DNA of 64,000 nucleotides from Nitrincola tibetensis (GTDB lineage: Bacteria > Pseudomonadota > Gammaproteobacteria > Pseudomonadales > Balneatricaceae), in assembly GCF_003284585.1 (NCBI RefSeq), contig NZ_QKRX01000007.1:124001-188000 (forward strand), written 5' to 3'. The notes under the pieces were generated by a model. That model saw nothing but the letters and a program-made list of their open reading frames with translations. It had not been told where the DNA came from and made no database searches. Of the stretch, positions 26,150 to 35,295 are shown piece after piece (position 1 is the stretch's first letter; the number at the start of each line of letters is the position of its first letter). A program made the position numbers and the translations under genes.

Positions 26150-27487
26150 ATGGATCCAATGATTATTGAGTTGGGCTATGCCCTAGATACTTTCTATTTT
26201 TTGATGTGCACGGCGCTCGTGATGTGGATGGCTGCAGGCTTTGCGATGCTGGAAGCTGGGCTGGTCCGCTCAAAAAACACAGTTGAAATTTTGAACAAGA
26301 ATGTTCTTTTATACGGCGTTGCCTGCACGGTTTATTTATTTGTTGGCTATAACATCATGTACCCAAGTTCACCAGTGAGTAGCCTGATTCCAGGTATCGA
26401 CTTTTTGCTGGGCGAGGATCATACCTTGGAGAGTGTGTTAAGTGGTGATGAAGATGCCCCTTACTACTCCAGTATGGCCGACTTTATTTTTCAAGCCGTT
26501 TTTGCTGCAGCCACCATGTCAATTGTATCAGGCGCTGTTGCCGAGAGAATGCGACTTTGGCCATTTCTGGTGTTTGCCATTTTTATGGTGAGTGTTATTT
26601 ATCCCGTATCTGGGTACTGGAAGTGGGGAGGTGGTTTTCTTGATGAAATGGGTTTCCAAGACTTTGCAGGCTCCATTGTCGTGCATGCAGCGGGTGCAGC
26701 CTCTGCCTTAGCGGCAGTCATTTTGGTGGGGGCGCGAAAAGGGAAATACGGCCCTAACGGTGAAGTAAGACCCATTCCTGGCGCTAACTTACCCATGGCG
26801 ACCTTGGGTATGTTTATTCTTTGGATGGGATGGTTTGGGTTTAATGGTGGATCGGAATTAAAGATAGCAAATTTCGAAGAAGCCAATGCCGTTGCGAAAA
26901 TATTTGTCAATACGAATGCTGCCGCAGCCGCTGGCGCTGTTGTCGCCGCTCTCTTTGCTAAAATCCTGTTTGGCAAAACGGATATTACAATGACTATCAA
27001 TGGTGCTTTAGCTGGCTTAGTTTCCATTACTGCTGAGCCTCTGTTGCCTTCGCCAGGATTGTCCGTGTTGATTGGTGCCGTCGGTGGAATTGTTGTCGTT
27101 GTTTCTGTATTGGCTTTGGATAAGCTAAAACTTGATGATCCTGTAGGAGCAATATCCGTTCACGGCAGTGCCGGAATTTGGGGGATTTTTGCAGTTATGC
27201 TCAGTAACTCAGAAGCAACGTTCATGGGGCAGTTGATCGGCACTCTTGTGATCATTGCGTGGATGTTTATTGCCAGTTTTGTCGTGTTGTTTATCTTGAA
27301 TCTGATTATGCCTCTGCGTGTGAGTGAGGATGAAGAACTCGAAGGCATGGATATCCACGAATGTGGGATGTTGGCTTATCCTGAGTTTGGTCCTGCATCC
27401 CAAGCATCGGATCCTTATCATGACTCAGCGTCTCCTTCATCAACAACACGTACCCCCCGCGTTTCATCGCCTGCTACAACAGGTTGA
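26150..27487 (+). CDS. amt: Ammonium/methylammonium transporter
   Basis: This 445-residue Amt/Mep/Rh protein has eleven helices. The pore histidines appear in FAGSIVVHAAGA (near residue 173) and ISVHGSAGIWG (near residue 332), and the family signature in QAVFAAATMSIVSGAVAERM. After the last helix comes a long cytoplasmic tail ending in a Ser/Thr/Pro-rich stretch of about 35 residues. It is the last gene of the methylamine operon, with no glnK beside it, and may import methylammonium or recapture ammonium. GGGAG precedes ATG 26150, eight bases away. Confidence 0.93.
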   Translation: MDPMIIELGYALDTFYFLMCTALVMWMAAGFAMLEAGLVRSKNTVEILNKNVLLYGVACTVYLFVGYNIMYPSSPVSSLIPGIDFLLGEDHTLESVLSGDEDAPYYSSMADFIFQAVFAAATMSIVSGAVAERMRLWPFLVFAIFMVSVIYPVSGYWKWGGGFLDEMGFQDFAGSIVVHAAGAASALAAVILVGARKGKYGPNGEVRPIPGANLPMATLGMFILWMGWFGFNGGSELKIANFEEANAVAKIFVNTNAAAAAGAVVAALFAKILFGKTDITMTINGALAGLVSITAEPLLPSPGLSVLIGAVGGIVVVVSVLALDKLKLDDPVGAISVHGSAGIWGIFAVMLSNSEATFMGQLIGTLVIIAWMFIASFVVLFILNLIMPLRVSEDEELEGMDIHECGMLAYPEFGPASQASDPYHDSASPSSTTRTPRVSSPATTG

Positions 27488-27508
27488 AACATCGTAAACC
27501 CTCCATCC

Positions 27509-27533
27509 AAAAGGCCTGCAAAGGCCTTTTTTT
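27509..27533 (+). terminator. Rho-independent terminator of the methylamine operon
   Basis: AAAAGGCC (27509-27516) and GGCCTTTT (27523-27530) form the stem and the T-run continues to 27533. It closes the accessory module. Confidence 0.92.
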
Positions 27534-27742
27534 ATGTCTGATGTTTACAAAAAATTAATAATTAAATTTGTATGAAAACACACTCTAGATTTTGTTTATT
27601 AGCACTGTTTTTATCAACAGCCTTCTGTTTTTTCTGACTTACAGGGTTGACTTTAAAGTGTTTTCTCAATGCTTAGCAGACAAGGTTCAAGAGAGCCCTT
27701 TCAAAGCTATAAATAAATGCTGATTTGCCCACATACCTGCCC
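27534..27742. other. AT-rich spacer upstream of the mra promoter
   Basis: About 200 bases with no plausible gene, RNA or strong inverted repeat. A TTGACT at 27643 has no matching -10 at 17 bases. I see no duplicated copy of the rnpB 3' end that would mark an attachment site. Confidence 0.5.
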
Positions 27743-27771
27743 TTGCATTGGTTGGGCTTACTATCTATAGT
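27743..27771 (+). promoter_or_regulatory. mra (dcw cluster) promoter
   Basis: TTGCAT (27743-27748) and TATAGT (27766-27771) are separated by exactly 17 bases. Transcription would start near 27778, immediately before the MraZ boxes, so bound MraZ would cover the start region. Confidence 0.75.
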
Positions 27772-27780
27772 GTGCAAATG

Positions 27781-27834
27781 TGGGTAAAAGTGGTTCAAAG
27801 TGGTTCAAAGTGGGATAAATGGAGGTTCAGTGGG
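27781..27834 (+). promoter_or_regulatory. MraZ operator boxes
   Basis: TGG(G/T) boxes start at 27781, 27791, 27801 and 27811, with exact 10-base periodicity and a CAAAG/AAAAG spacer. Weaker boxes follow at 27820 and 27831. MraZ is known to bind TGGG-type direct repeats spaced by about five bases near its own promoter. The fifth and sixth boxes overlap the ribosome site region of mraZ. Confidence 0.85.
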
Positions 27835-27838
27835 CATC

Positions 27839-28291
27839 ATGTTCCGCGGAGTCAATCCGATCAATCTGGATGCAAAGGGACGCCTCGCGGTTCCGGCTCG
27901 TTATCGCGATATGATCACCGAGCATTGCAATGGACAGATGGTCGCCACTATTGACACTGAAGCACGATGTTTATTGCTTTATCCACTGCCCGAGTGGGAG
28001 GTAATACAAGCGAAAATTGAAGCTTTACCCAGCTTTAACAAAGCCGCTCGACGCATCCAGCGTTTATTAATTGGTCATGCGACAGATCTTGAGCTTGATG
28101 CCAATGGTCGTTTGTTGCTGCCATCAAGCTTGCGTGAGTACGCAGGGCTGGATAAGAAACTCATACTGCTAGGCCAAGGACGAAAATTTGAGATATGGAG
28201 TGAATCTCATTGGAATGAAACTCGTGATGAATATCTTGATGAGACGGATTCAGCAGAATTACCTGCTGAAATGCTCGATTTGTCACTCTAA
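27839..28291 (+). CDS. mraZ: Transcriptional regulator MraZ
   Basis: This 150-residue protein has two AbrB-like SpoVT repeats, each with a DxxGRxxxP core: [16 protein letters not shown] near residue 9 and [20 protein letters not shown] near residue 85. It forms ring oligomers that bind the direct repeats upstream and repress the dcw cluster. I chose ATG 27839 (MFRGVN) from family similarity; GTG 27830 is in frame and closer to GGAGG at 27821, so a three-residue longer form is possible. Confidence 0.95.
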   Translation: MFRGVNPINLDAKGRLAVPARYRDMITEHCNGQMVATIDTEARCLLLYPLPEWEVIQAKIEALPSFNKAARRIQRLLIGHATDLELDANGRLLLPSSLREYAGLDKKLILLGQGRKFEIWSESHWNETRDEYLDETDSAELPAEMLDLSL

Positions 28292-28326
28292 ATAACGCGA
28301 TAGCATGATAAAACGATAGGATCTGC

Positions 28327-29265
28327 ATGACTCAGGAATTTATTCACACCACGGTACTGCTTCAAGAAGCGGTTGACGCCTTGGTCACAGATCCCTCAGG
28401 TTTTTATATTGATGGCACATTTGGGCGAGGAGGGCATTCCTCCAAAATCATCCAAGCACTCGGTCCAAAAGGCCGTTTGATGGCCATAGATAAAGACCCT
28501 GAAGCGATTGCTTACGCTCAGGTGCACTTTGGCGATGAGCCGAGATTTGAAATAGAGCACGGCTCCTTTAGTGAAATCAGTCATTTTGCCGAAACGCGAG
28601 ATATGCGCGGTAAAGTGACTGGTGTGTTGTTGGATCTAGGTGTGAGTTCACCTCAGTTAGATGATCCTCAGCGTGGCTTCAGTTTTATGCATGATGGCCC
28701 CTTAGATATGCGCATGAATACATCTGTAGGTGAAAGCGCTGCGGAATGGATTAATCGTGCATCCGAAGCTGAGATTGCTGATGTTTTGTACCACTACGGT
28801 GAGGAGCGTTTTTCGCGTCGGATGGCCAAGGCGATTGTTATGGAGCGCCAAGCATCTCCAATTTTGACAACAGGGCGTTTGGCAAAAATCATTACAGACG
28901 CGAATCCTCGTTGGGAAAAGGGAAAAAATCCTGCGACTAGAGCGTTTCAGGGAATACGCATCCACATTAATAAAGAGTTAGATGATATTGAGCAATGCCT
29001 AGACCAAGCGCTGGATGTTTTGGCCATAGGTGGGGTGTTGGTTGTGATCAGTTTCCACTCTTTAGAGGATCGCATTGCTAAGCGTTTTATTCGTAAGCAT
29101 GTTAAAGGGGATGAGCATTTGCCCGCTGGAGTGCCCTTTACCCAGTCTATGTTAAATCAGCGCTTACGCTCGGTTGGAAAAGCGATTCGTGCAGGTCAAG
29201 ACGAGTTGAATGCTAACCCGAGAGCACGCAGTGCAGTGATGAGAGTGGCTGTGAAATGCGCTTAG
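28327..29265 (+). CDS. rsmH: 16S rRNA (cytosine-1402-N4)-methyltransferase
   Basis: This 312-residue class I methyltransferase has HTTVLLQEAVDAL at the start, the S-adenosylmethionine motif DGTFGRGGHSSKI near residue 29, and VISFHSLEDRIAKRF near residue 240. It N4-methylates the same nucleotide that RsmI, also in this window, 2'-O-methylates. It is the second gene of the dcw cluster; the ftsL ATG lies inside its 3' end. Confidence 0.98.
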   Translation: MTQEFIHTTVLLQEAVDALVTDPSGFYIDGTFGRGGHSSKIIQALGPKGRLMAIDKDPEAIAYAQVHFGDEPRFEIEHGSFSEISHFAETRDMRGKVTGVLLDLGVSSPQLDDPQRGFSFMHDGPLDMRMNTSVGESAAEWINRASEAEIADVLYHYGEERFSRRMAKAIVMERQASPILTTGRLAKIITDANPRWEKGKNPATRAFQGIRIHINKELDDIEQCLDQALDVLAIGGVLVVISFHSLEDRIAKRFIRKHVKGDEHLPAGVPFTQSMLNQRLRSVGKAIRAGQDELNANPRARSAVMRVAVKCA

Positions 29266-29618
29266 GCGATATTAAAAAAACAGTTTTTTCTTGGCGACGA
29301 AATGATGAGGCTTCCGTCGAGCCGTTGGTTGACAGTGGCGAGTTATTTCGTCCCGCTGTGATTTTATGCGTCTTGATTATTGCGATTGTGATGACGGCCT
29401 TGCTTGTGATTCAAGCGGCTTACGACTATCGGCGTTTATTTAATGATCATCAAGTTCTCGTACACCAATGGGACGAGTTGCAAGTCGAGTGGGGTCAGTT
29501 GCTGTTAGAACAGAGTACCTGGGGTGGACACAGTCGAATTGAAAGCGAAGCAGAGTCTCGAATAGGCATGAGAGCCCCTGAACCTTCTGATATAGAGATA
29601 GTAAGAGATGAGCAGTAA
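29256..29618 (+). CDS. ftsL: Cell division protein FtsL
   Basis: This 120-residue single-pass protein has a cytoplasmic N-terminus of about 30 residues, a membrane helix (residues ~33-54) and a periplasmic leucine-zipper-like coiled coil (YRRLFNDHQVLVHQWDELQVEWGQLLLE). FtsL forms the FtsQLB complex that activates FtsWI septal synthesis. Sequence conservation is low, but size, topology and position between rsmH and ftsI are diagnostic. It overlaps both neighbours by about ten bases. Confidence 0.93.
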   Translation: MRLGDIKKTVFSWRRNDEASVEPLVDSGELFRPAVILCVLIIAIVMTALLVIQAAYDYRRLFNDHQVLVHQWDELQVEWGQLLLEQSTWGGHSRIESEAESRIGMRAPEPSDIEIVRDEQ

Positions 29619-31317
29619 AGTGGAACAGCATCAAGGGCAAGCGGCTAAAGGCTGGCGTTTGTGGCTGGTCTTTGCCATTTTTTTGGTCATCGTGGTAGGT
29701 ATTACCGGTAAACTACTGTCTTTGTACATGGTCGATCAAGCGTTTCTGCAAAATCAAGGTGATGCGCGCAGTGTACGGACCATGCTAATACCCGCACATC
29801 GTGGTTTGATTACCGATCGAAACGGAGAGCCTTTAGCCGTGAGCGCGCCCGTGGCCAGTATTTGGGTCGATCCGCGTTTCATTGACATACAACACCGTAA
29901 TTTTCGTCGTTTAAGTCAAGTGCTTGAAATTCCTCAAGATGAGCTGCTGAGTCGTTTGCAAAGTAATGCTGAGCGGCGCTTCGTATATTTGCGTCGCCAA
30001 GTAACACCGGAATTGGCTGAAAGTGTTCAGGTTTTAGGTGTTCCTGGAGTCAATGTTGATCGGGAATATCGTCGATTTTATCCTGCGGGAGAGGTTACAG
30101 CTCACATCGTTGGTTTTACTAATGTCGATGGTGAAGGGCAAGAGGGCATGGAGTTGGCCTATGAGCAAATTTTAAGTGGTGAGCACGGCCGCAAGTTGGT
30201 GATGCGTGATCGTGTTGGACGCACAATTAGTCATATTCGTTCTATACAAGATGCACAACCGGGTACTGATCTGCAACTGAGCATTGATTTACGCCTACAG
30301 TATATGGCGTATCGTGAACTTAAAGCAGTGGTTGAAGCGCATAATGCGGATTCTGGATCTGTCGTTATTCTGGATGTGCAGACAGGTGAAGTGTTAGCAA
30401 TGGTTAACCAACCTTCTTACAATCCGAATGATCGGTCGCGCCTCCAGCCAGCTGCGTTACGCAATAGAGCCATGACCGATTTGTTTGAACCGGGATCTAC
30501 AGTGAAGCCTATGTCGGTGGCAGCGGCGTTAATGACCGGACGTTATCAACCCGACACAGTTGTTAAAACGTCACCGGGCACCATGAGAGTTCGCAATGCA
30601 ACCATACGTGATTTTCGTAACTACGGTGACCTAGACTTAACTGGCATTATCACTAAGTCCAGTAACGTAGGAACCGTGCGTCTAGTGCTTGATATGGAGC
30701 CTGATCGTTTACCCTCGCTCTTGCAAAATATGGGTATGGGACAGATGACACATACGGGCTTCCCAGGTGAGAGAAGCGGTGTTTTGCCTTTCGTTTCTGA
30801 GCGTCAAGTGGTTGAACGTGCCACTATGTCTTATGGTTATGGCTTATCCGTCACACCCTTGCAGCTTGCGCAGGCTTATATCCCTTTCGCTTCAGATGGC
30901 ATTATGCGTCCTGTTTCGTTGCTTAAAATTGATGAAAATAAAGGACATCGAATCATGCCTGAGGGCATAGGGCATCAGGTGCTGGATATGATGGAGACCG
31001 TCATTGGACCCACGGGAACAGCCAGACGTGCCGCCGTTACTGGATATCGAGTTGCAGGAAAAACCGGTACCGTGCATCGATTGGGTAGCAGTGGCTATAA
31101 CCGAGATGAGTATACGGCCGTTTTTGCAGGTATCGCTCCTGTCTCGGATCCGCGTCTTGCTGTTGTGGTCATGGTTGATAATCCTAAGGGTCGTGAATAT
31201 TACGGTGGTGAAGTGGCTGCTCCGGTATTTTCTCGTGTGACTCAGGGGGCGATGCGCCTACTTAATATCGACCCTGATAAATGGCCTGAAGAAAAAGGTC
31301 AGGTGGCGAAACGATGA
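29608..31317 (+). CDS. ftsI: Peptidoglycan transpeptidase FtsI (PBP3)
   Basis: This 569-residue class B penicillin-binding protein has one N-terminal membrane helix (residues ~18-42) and a pedestal domain (AHRGLITDRNGEPLAVSAPVASIWVDP). Its transpeptidase domain carries active-site S297 in STVK, SSN at 351-353 and KTG starting at K485. It cross-links septal peptidoglycan together with FtsW. It overlaps ftsL by 11 bases and murE by 4. Confidence 0.98.
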   Translation: MSSKVEQHQGQAAKGWRLWLVFAIFLVIVVGITGKLLSLYMVDQAFLQNQGDARSVRTMLIPAHRGLITDRNGEPLAVSAPVASIWVDPRFIDIQHRNFRRLSQVLEIPQDELLSRLQSNAERRFVYLRRQVTPELAESVQVLGVPGVNVDREYRRFYPAGEVTAHIVGFTNVDGEGQEGMELAYEQILSGEHGRKLVMRDRVGRTISHIRSIQDAQPGTDLQLSIDLRLQYMAYRELKAVVEAHNADSGSVVILDVQTGEVLAMVNQPSYNPNDRSRLQPAALRNRAMTDLFEPGSTVKPMSVAAALMTGRYQPDTVVKTSPGTMRVRNATIRDFRNYGDLDLTGIITKSSNVGTVRLVLDMEPDRLPSLLQNMGMGQMTHTGFPGERSGVLPFVSERQVVERATMSYGYGLSVTPLQLAQAYIPFASDGIMRPVSLLKIDENKGHRIMPEGIGHQVLDMMETVIGPTGTARRAAVTGYRVAGKTGTVHRLGSSGYNRDEYTAVFAGIAPVSDPRLAVVVMVDNPKGREYYGGEVAAPVFSRVTQGAMRLLNIDPDKWPEEKGQVAKR

Positions 31318-32807
31318 CCAACATCATAAATACCAATATATCCTTATCTACACTTTTGGGCATTCAGCAAGATCGACTGGATGCGTGTTTTATTAAGGGT
31401 GTTGTCACCGATAGTCGAGCTGTTAAGCCCGGTTTTTTGTTTATCGCACGCCAAGGGGTTCATTTGGATGCCACTGGGTTTATTGGGCATGCGATCAAAC
31501 AAGGTGCGGTAGCCATTTTGCAAGAGTCAACGGCACCTTATATTGAAGAGCGATCTGGCGTTGTCTATGTCTACGTGACTAATCTTTTACAGTGCGCTGG
31601 ACAGGTGATCAGTCGTTTTTTTGGTGATCCCTCTTCTACTATGCAGGTGATCGGTATTACGGGTACGAATGGTAAAACCTCCTGCACGCATTTTGTTGCC
31701 CAGGCGTTAGCTCGTATGGGCACAAAAGCGGCTGTAATTGGTACGATTGGGAATGGAATGCTCGGGCAATTAACCTCAGCCACTCATACGACGCCCGAAG
31801 TTGCTAGCTTACATGCGTTGTTGGCTGACTTTAAACATTCAGGTGTTCAATCGGTTGCAATGGAGGTCTCCAGTCACGCTTTGGATCAAGGGCGAACAGA
31901 GGGCGTTCAGTTTTCAATTGTTGGCTTAACGAATTTGACCAGAGATCATCTGGACTATCATGAGACAATGGATGCTTATGCTGAGTCTAAGTCTCGTTTG
32001 TTTCAAAACCCAGCAGCCACTCAAATTCTTAATTTAGATGACCCGCTTGGACAAAAAATTATAGATGAAACGACGGCAAAACGCCGTTATACCTACTCCT
32101 TGCATGATCGCCGAGCCGATATTTATTTGATCAATGCCACTCAGCATGCGCACGGAATGACGTTGTCTATTGCCTCTCCTTGGGGCCTGATTGAGTTTGA
32201 GTCCCGCTTAATGGGCCAGTTCAATATCAGTAACTTAATGTTAACCCTCGGAGTTTTAGGTGAGCTGGGTTTGGGTGCTCAGGCAATTGCGCACGCCTTA
32301 AGAGATCTTAACTCTGTGTGCGGGCGTTTAGAAAAGGTATCGGAGCATCAAGAGTTTAGCGTGTTCGTTGATTATGCACATACACCCGATGCTCTAGAAC
32401 AGACATTAAAAGCATTAAGTGAACACCAATCCGGCTCTGGGCGCATTATCTGTGTATTTGGTTGTGGTGGGGATCGTGATAAAGGCAAGCGTCCTTTAAT
32501 GGCGCAGGTGGCATCAACCCTTGCGGATGTTCTTATTATCACCAGTGATAACCCGCGCTCAGAAGATCCGCTTCAGATCCTTCACGATATTGAGGTAGGG
32601 GTTAAGCCTCATGCCGCACAACTTCTAATTGAAGTTGATCGAGCGCGTGCCATTTACCGAGGTGTTGAGTTGGCGAGTGCGGGGGATATTGTCTTGATTG
32701 CAGGTAAGGGACACGAGTCTTATCAAGAAATAAAGGGTATTAGGTTACATTTTAGCGATCAAGAAGTTGCACGTGCTGCACTTGCGGTAGAAGGGAGTTT
32801 GTTATGA
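31314..32807 (+). CDS. murE: UDP-MurNAc-L-Ala-D-Glu:meso-diaminopimelate ligase
   Basis: This 497-residue Mur ligase has the ATP-binding loop ITGTNGKTSCTHF near residue 115 and the DNPRSEDP motif near residue 410, the mark of enzymes that add meso-diaminopimelate rather than lysine. It catalyses the third amino-acid addition to the cytoplasmic peptidoglycan precursor. Four-base overlaps with ftsI and murF indicate translational coupling. Confidence 0.98.
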   Translation: MTNIINTNISLSTLLGIQQDRLDACFIKGVVTDSRAVKPGFLFIARQGVHLDATGFIGHAIKQGAVAILQESTAPYIEERSGVVYVYVTNLLQCAGQVISRFFGDPSSTMQVIGITGTNGKTSCTHFVAQALARMGTKAAVIGTIGNGMLGQLTSATHTTPEVASLHALLADFKHSGVQSVAMEVSSHALDQGRTEGVQFSIVGLTNLTRDHLDYHETMDAYAESKSRLFQNPAATQILNLDDPLGQKIIDETTAKRRYTYSLHDRRADIYLINATQHAHGMTLSIASPWGLIEFESRLMGQFNISNLMLTLGVLGELGLGAQAIAHALRDLNSVCGRLEKVSEHQEFSVFVDYAHTPDALEQTLKALSEHQSGSGRIICVFGCGGDRDKGKRPLMAQVASTLADVLIITSDNPRSEDPLQILHDIEVGVKPHAAQLLIEVDRARAIYRGVELASAGDIVLIAGKGHESYQEIKGIRLHFSDQEVARAALAVEGSLL

Positions 32808-34177
32808 TTGGTCATTGGAATGTACATGATTTAGTGGACTCCTTGTCAGCTGAAACTCAGCAAAATATTGACGTAGCCTTTAACCAAGTTTCGACCGATA
32901 CACGAAATATTGAATCGAGCGATCTTTTTGTTTGTTTGAAAGGTGAGCATTTTGATGCTCATGAGTTTGTTGCTTATGCTCGAGAAAAAGGGGCGGTAGC
33001 TGCGATTGTCGAGCACTTTGTCGAAGATGAATTACCACAATTAAAAGTAGCATCAACCTTAACCGCTTTAGGTCAGTTAGGCGCCTTAAACCGTCAACGC
33101 TTTCAAGGGCAAATGGTTGCCGTGACAGGGAGTAGCGGAAAAACCACGGTTAAAGAAATGCTAGCGGCTATGTTTGCTCGTAAAGGACCAACTTTGGCTA
33201 CTTTAGGCAATTTGAACAACGAAATAGGGATGCCGTTAACCTTGCTGCGTTTGGATGACACACATCAATATGCAGTCATTGAAATGGGGGCAAGTGGCGC
33301 AGGTGAAATTGCCAGAATGGTACGCTTTGCACAGCCAAAGGTCGCCATTCTTAATAATGCTTTTGCCGCGCATATAGAAGGTTTTGGTAGTCTTGAAGGC
33401 GTGGTTAAAGCGAAGGCTGAAATCTACCAAGGCTTACCTGAAGATGGTGTTGGGATTGTTAACTTGGATGATCCGCACGCACCCTACTGGATAGAAAAGT
33501 TAAAGCAACAACAAAGCCGTTACATGACGTTTTCATTGAACTCAACTGATGCCGACGTATGGGCCTCTGATCTGGGAGAAGATAGTCGGGGATGTGGATC
33601 TTGTTTGCTTCATTATCAGCAGCAAACAATTGCAGTTCAACTGAATTTGTTGGGTCAGCACAACATTGCGAATGCGGCGGCTGCGACCTGTGCCTGGATT
33701 GCAATGGGGATGCGCTTTACCGATGCTAAAGCGGGTTTAGAAGATTGTGTTGCCGTTAAGGGTCGGATGAAACCTTCATTGTTAGGTTCAGTGCTCATTA
33801 TTGATGATAGTTACAATGCCAACCCAGAGGCCATGAAAGCGGCCATCGATTATCTGGCTAAACGCCAGAATCGCAGTCTTTTAGTATTGGGCGACATGGC
33901 TGAGTTAGGGGAAGACGCGGAGCAACTACACGAATCGATCGGTCGTTATGCGGCGCAAATGGGCATTACGCGTTTGCGAGTATGTGGGCCTTTGATGAAA
34001 AAAGCAGCTGAAGCTGCGAAGGAAGAAGGCATGGATGCACGTTACTTTTCTAGCCAATCTGAATTGATTGATTCACTACAACAAGAACTGACAGAAACCG
34101 ACACACTTTTAGTGAAGGGCTCTCGCAGTGCGGGTATGGACAGAGTGGTACACGCTCTGCTACATGGGGATAACTAG
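32804..34177 (+). CDS. murF: UDP-MurNAc-tripeptide D-alanyl-D-alanine ligase
   Basis: This 457-residue Mur ligase has the P-loop [18 protein letters not shown] near residue 107, [14 protein letters not shown] after it, and [20 protein letters not shown] near residue 330. It adds the D-Ala-D-Ala made by Ddl, encoded further down this cluster. It overlaps murE by four bases and is two bases from mraY. Confidence 0.98.
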   Translation: MIGHWNVHDLVDSLSAETQQNIDVAFNQVSTDTRNIESSDLFVCLKGEHFDAHEFVAYAREKGAVAAIVEHFVEDELPQLKVASTLTALGQLGALNRQRFQGQMVAVTGSSGKTTVKEMLAAMFARKGPTLATLGNLNNEIGMPLTLLRLDDTHQYAVIEMGASGAGEIARMVRFAQPKVAILNNAFAAHIEGFGSLEGVVKAKAEIYQGLPEDGVGIVNLDDPHAPYWIEKLKQQQSRYMTFSLNSTDADVWASDLGEDSRGCGSCLLHYQQQTIAVQLNLLGQHNIANAAAATCAWIAMGMRFTDAKAGLEDCVAVKGRMKPSLLGSVLIIDDSYNANPEAMKAAIDYLAKRQNRSLLVLGDMAELGEDAEQLHESIGRYAAQMGITRLRVCGPLMKKAAEAAKEEGMDARYFSSQSELIDSLQQELTETDTLLVKGSRSAGMDRVVHALLHGDN

Positions 34178-34179
34178 GC

Positions 34180-35262
34180 ATGTTATTGCTGTTAACTGAG
34201 TATTTGACGCAATTTTATTCAGGCTTTACGGTATTTCGGTATATTACCTTACGAGGTATTTTAGGGGTGTTAACGGCATTAACCATTTCACTGGTGGTAG
34301 GGCCTCACCTTATTCGTGAGCTAAAAAATAAGCAAATTGGCCAAGCCGTTCGCAATGACGGGCCTCAATCGCACTTGAGTAAGTCAGGTACTCCAACCAT
34401 GGGTGGAGGTTTGATTCTGTTAGCAATTGCTATTTCAACTCTATTATGGAGCGATTTAAGCAATCGTTATGTCTGGATTACCTTATTTGTATTGGTTGTG
34501 TTTGGTGCTGTTGGTTGGGTAGATGATTGGCGCAAAGTGGTTGAGAAAAATCCGCGTGGTTTGCCTGCGAGATGGAAGTATTTTTGGCAATCCATTGGCG
34601 GTGTGGGTGCGGCTGTCTTGTTATACATGACGGCACAGAGCCCAGTTGAAACGCAACTGATCGTGCCCTTCTTCAAATCAATCGTGATTGATATGGGGTT
34701 GTTTTTTATTGTATTCACCTATTTTGTGATAGTGGGCAGCTCCAACGCGGTGAATCTGACCGACGGCTTGGATGGCTTAGCCATCATGCCAACTGTTATG
34801 GTTGCCGGTGCACTTGCTGTTTTTGCTTATCTGAGCGGGCATTTACAGTTTGCGAATTACTTACACATTCCTTATGTCGCGGGCTCCGGAGAGCTGATTA
34901 TTATATGTGGTGCGATTGTCGGTGCAGGTTTAGGTTTCTTATGGTTTAACACCTATCCTGCGCAGGTATTTATGGGCGATGTTGGTGCCTTATCCCTAGG
35001 AGCCGTTTTAGGTGTAATTGCGGTTATTGTCCGGCAAGAATTGGTTTTAGTGATCATGGGCGGCATTTTTGTGATGGAGACGGTTTCTGTCATTTTACAG
35101 GTTGCCTCCTATAAGTTGACTGGGCGTCGGATTTTTAGAATGGCACCGATTCATCATCATTTTGAGTTGAAAGGATGGCCTGAACCTCGTGTCATCGTAA
35201 GGTTTTGGATCATCAGTGTTGTACTGGTTTTAATTGGTTTAGCTACGTTAAAGCTTCGGTAA
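34180..35262 (+). CDS. mraY: Phospho-MurNAc-pentapeptide transferase MraY
   Basis: This 360-residue enzyme has ten membrane helices, with the active-site motifs [27 protein letters not shown] (near residue 193), [10 protein letters not shown] (near residue 267) and the HHHFELKG loop (near residue 325). It transfers the precursor from UDP to undecaprenyl phosphate, forming lipid I on the inner membrane. Confidence 0.98.
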   Translation: MLLLLTEYLTQFYSGFTVFRYITLRGILGVLTALTISLVVGPHLIRELKNKQIGQAVRNDGPQSHLSKSGTPTMGGGLILLAIAISTLLWSDLSNRYVWITLFVLVVFGAVGWVDDWRKVVEKNPRGLPARWKYFWQSIGGVGAAVLLYMTAQSPVETQLIVPFFKSIVIDMGLFFIVFTYFVIVGSSNAVNLTDGLDGLAIMPTVMVAGALAVFAYLSGHLQFANYLHIPYVAGSGELIIICGAIVGAGLGFLWFNTYPAQVFMGDVGALSLGAVLGVIAVIVRQELVLVIMGGIFVMETVSVILQVASYKLTGRRIFRMAPIHHHFELKGWPEPRVIVRFWIISVVLVLIGLATLKLR

Positions 35263-35295
35263 GCAGCCATTGGGTTTGGTGTAAAGGAGAGAATC

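Noticed and set aside
26599-27027. 142-codon antisense frame inside amt
   Set aside because: Its composition is that of the reverse complement of membrane helices, and it has no ribosome site or recognisable domain.
27781-27834. Short tandem repeats as a CRISPR-like array
   Set aside because: The unit is only 10 bases with no unique spacers, and it matches the known MraZ operator pattern before mraZ.
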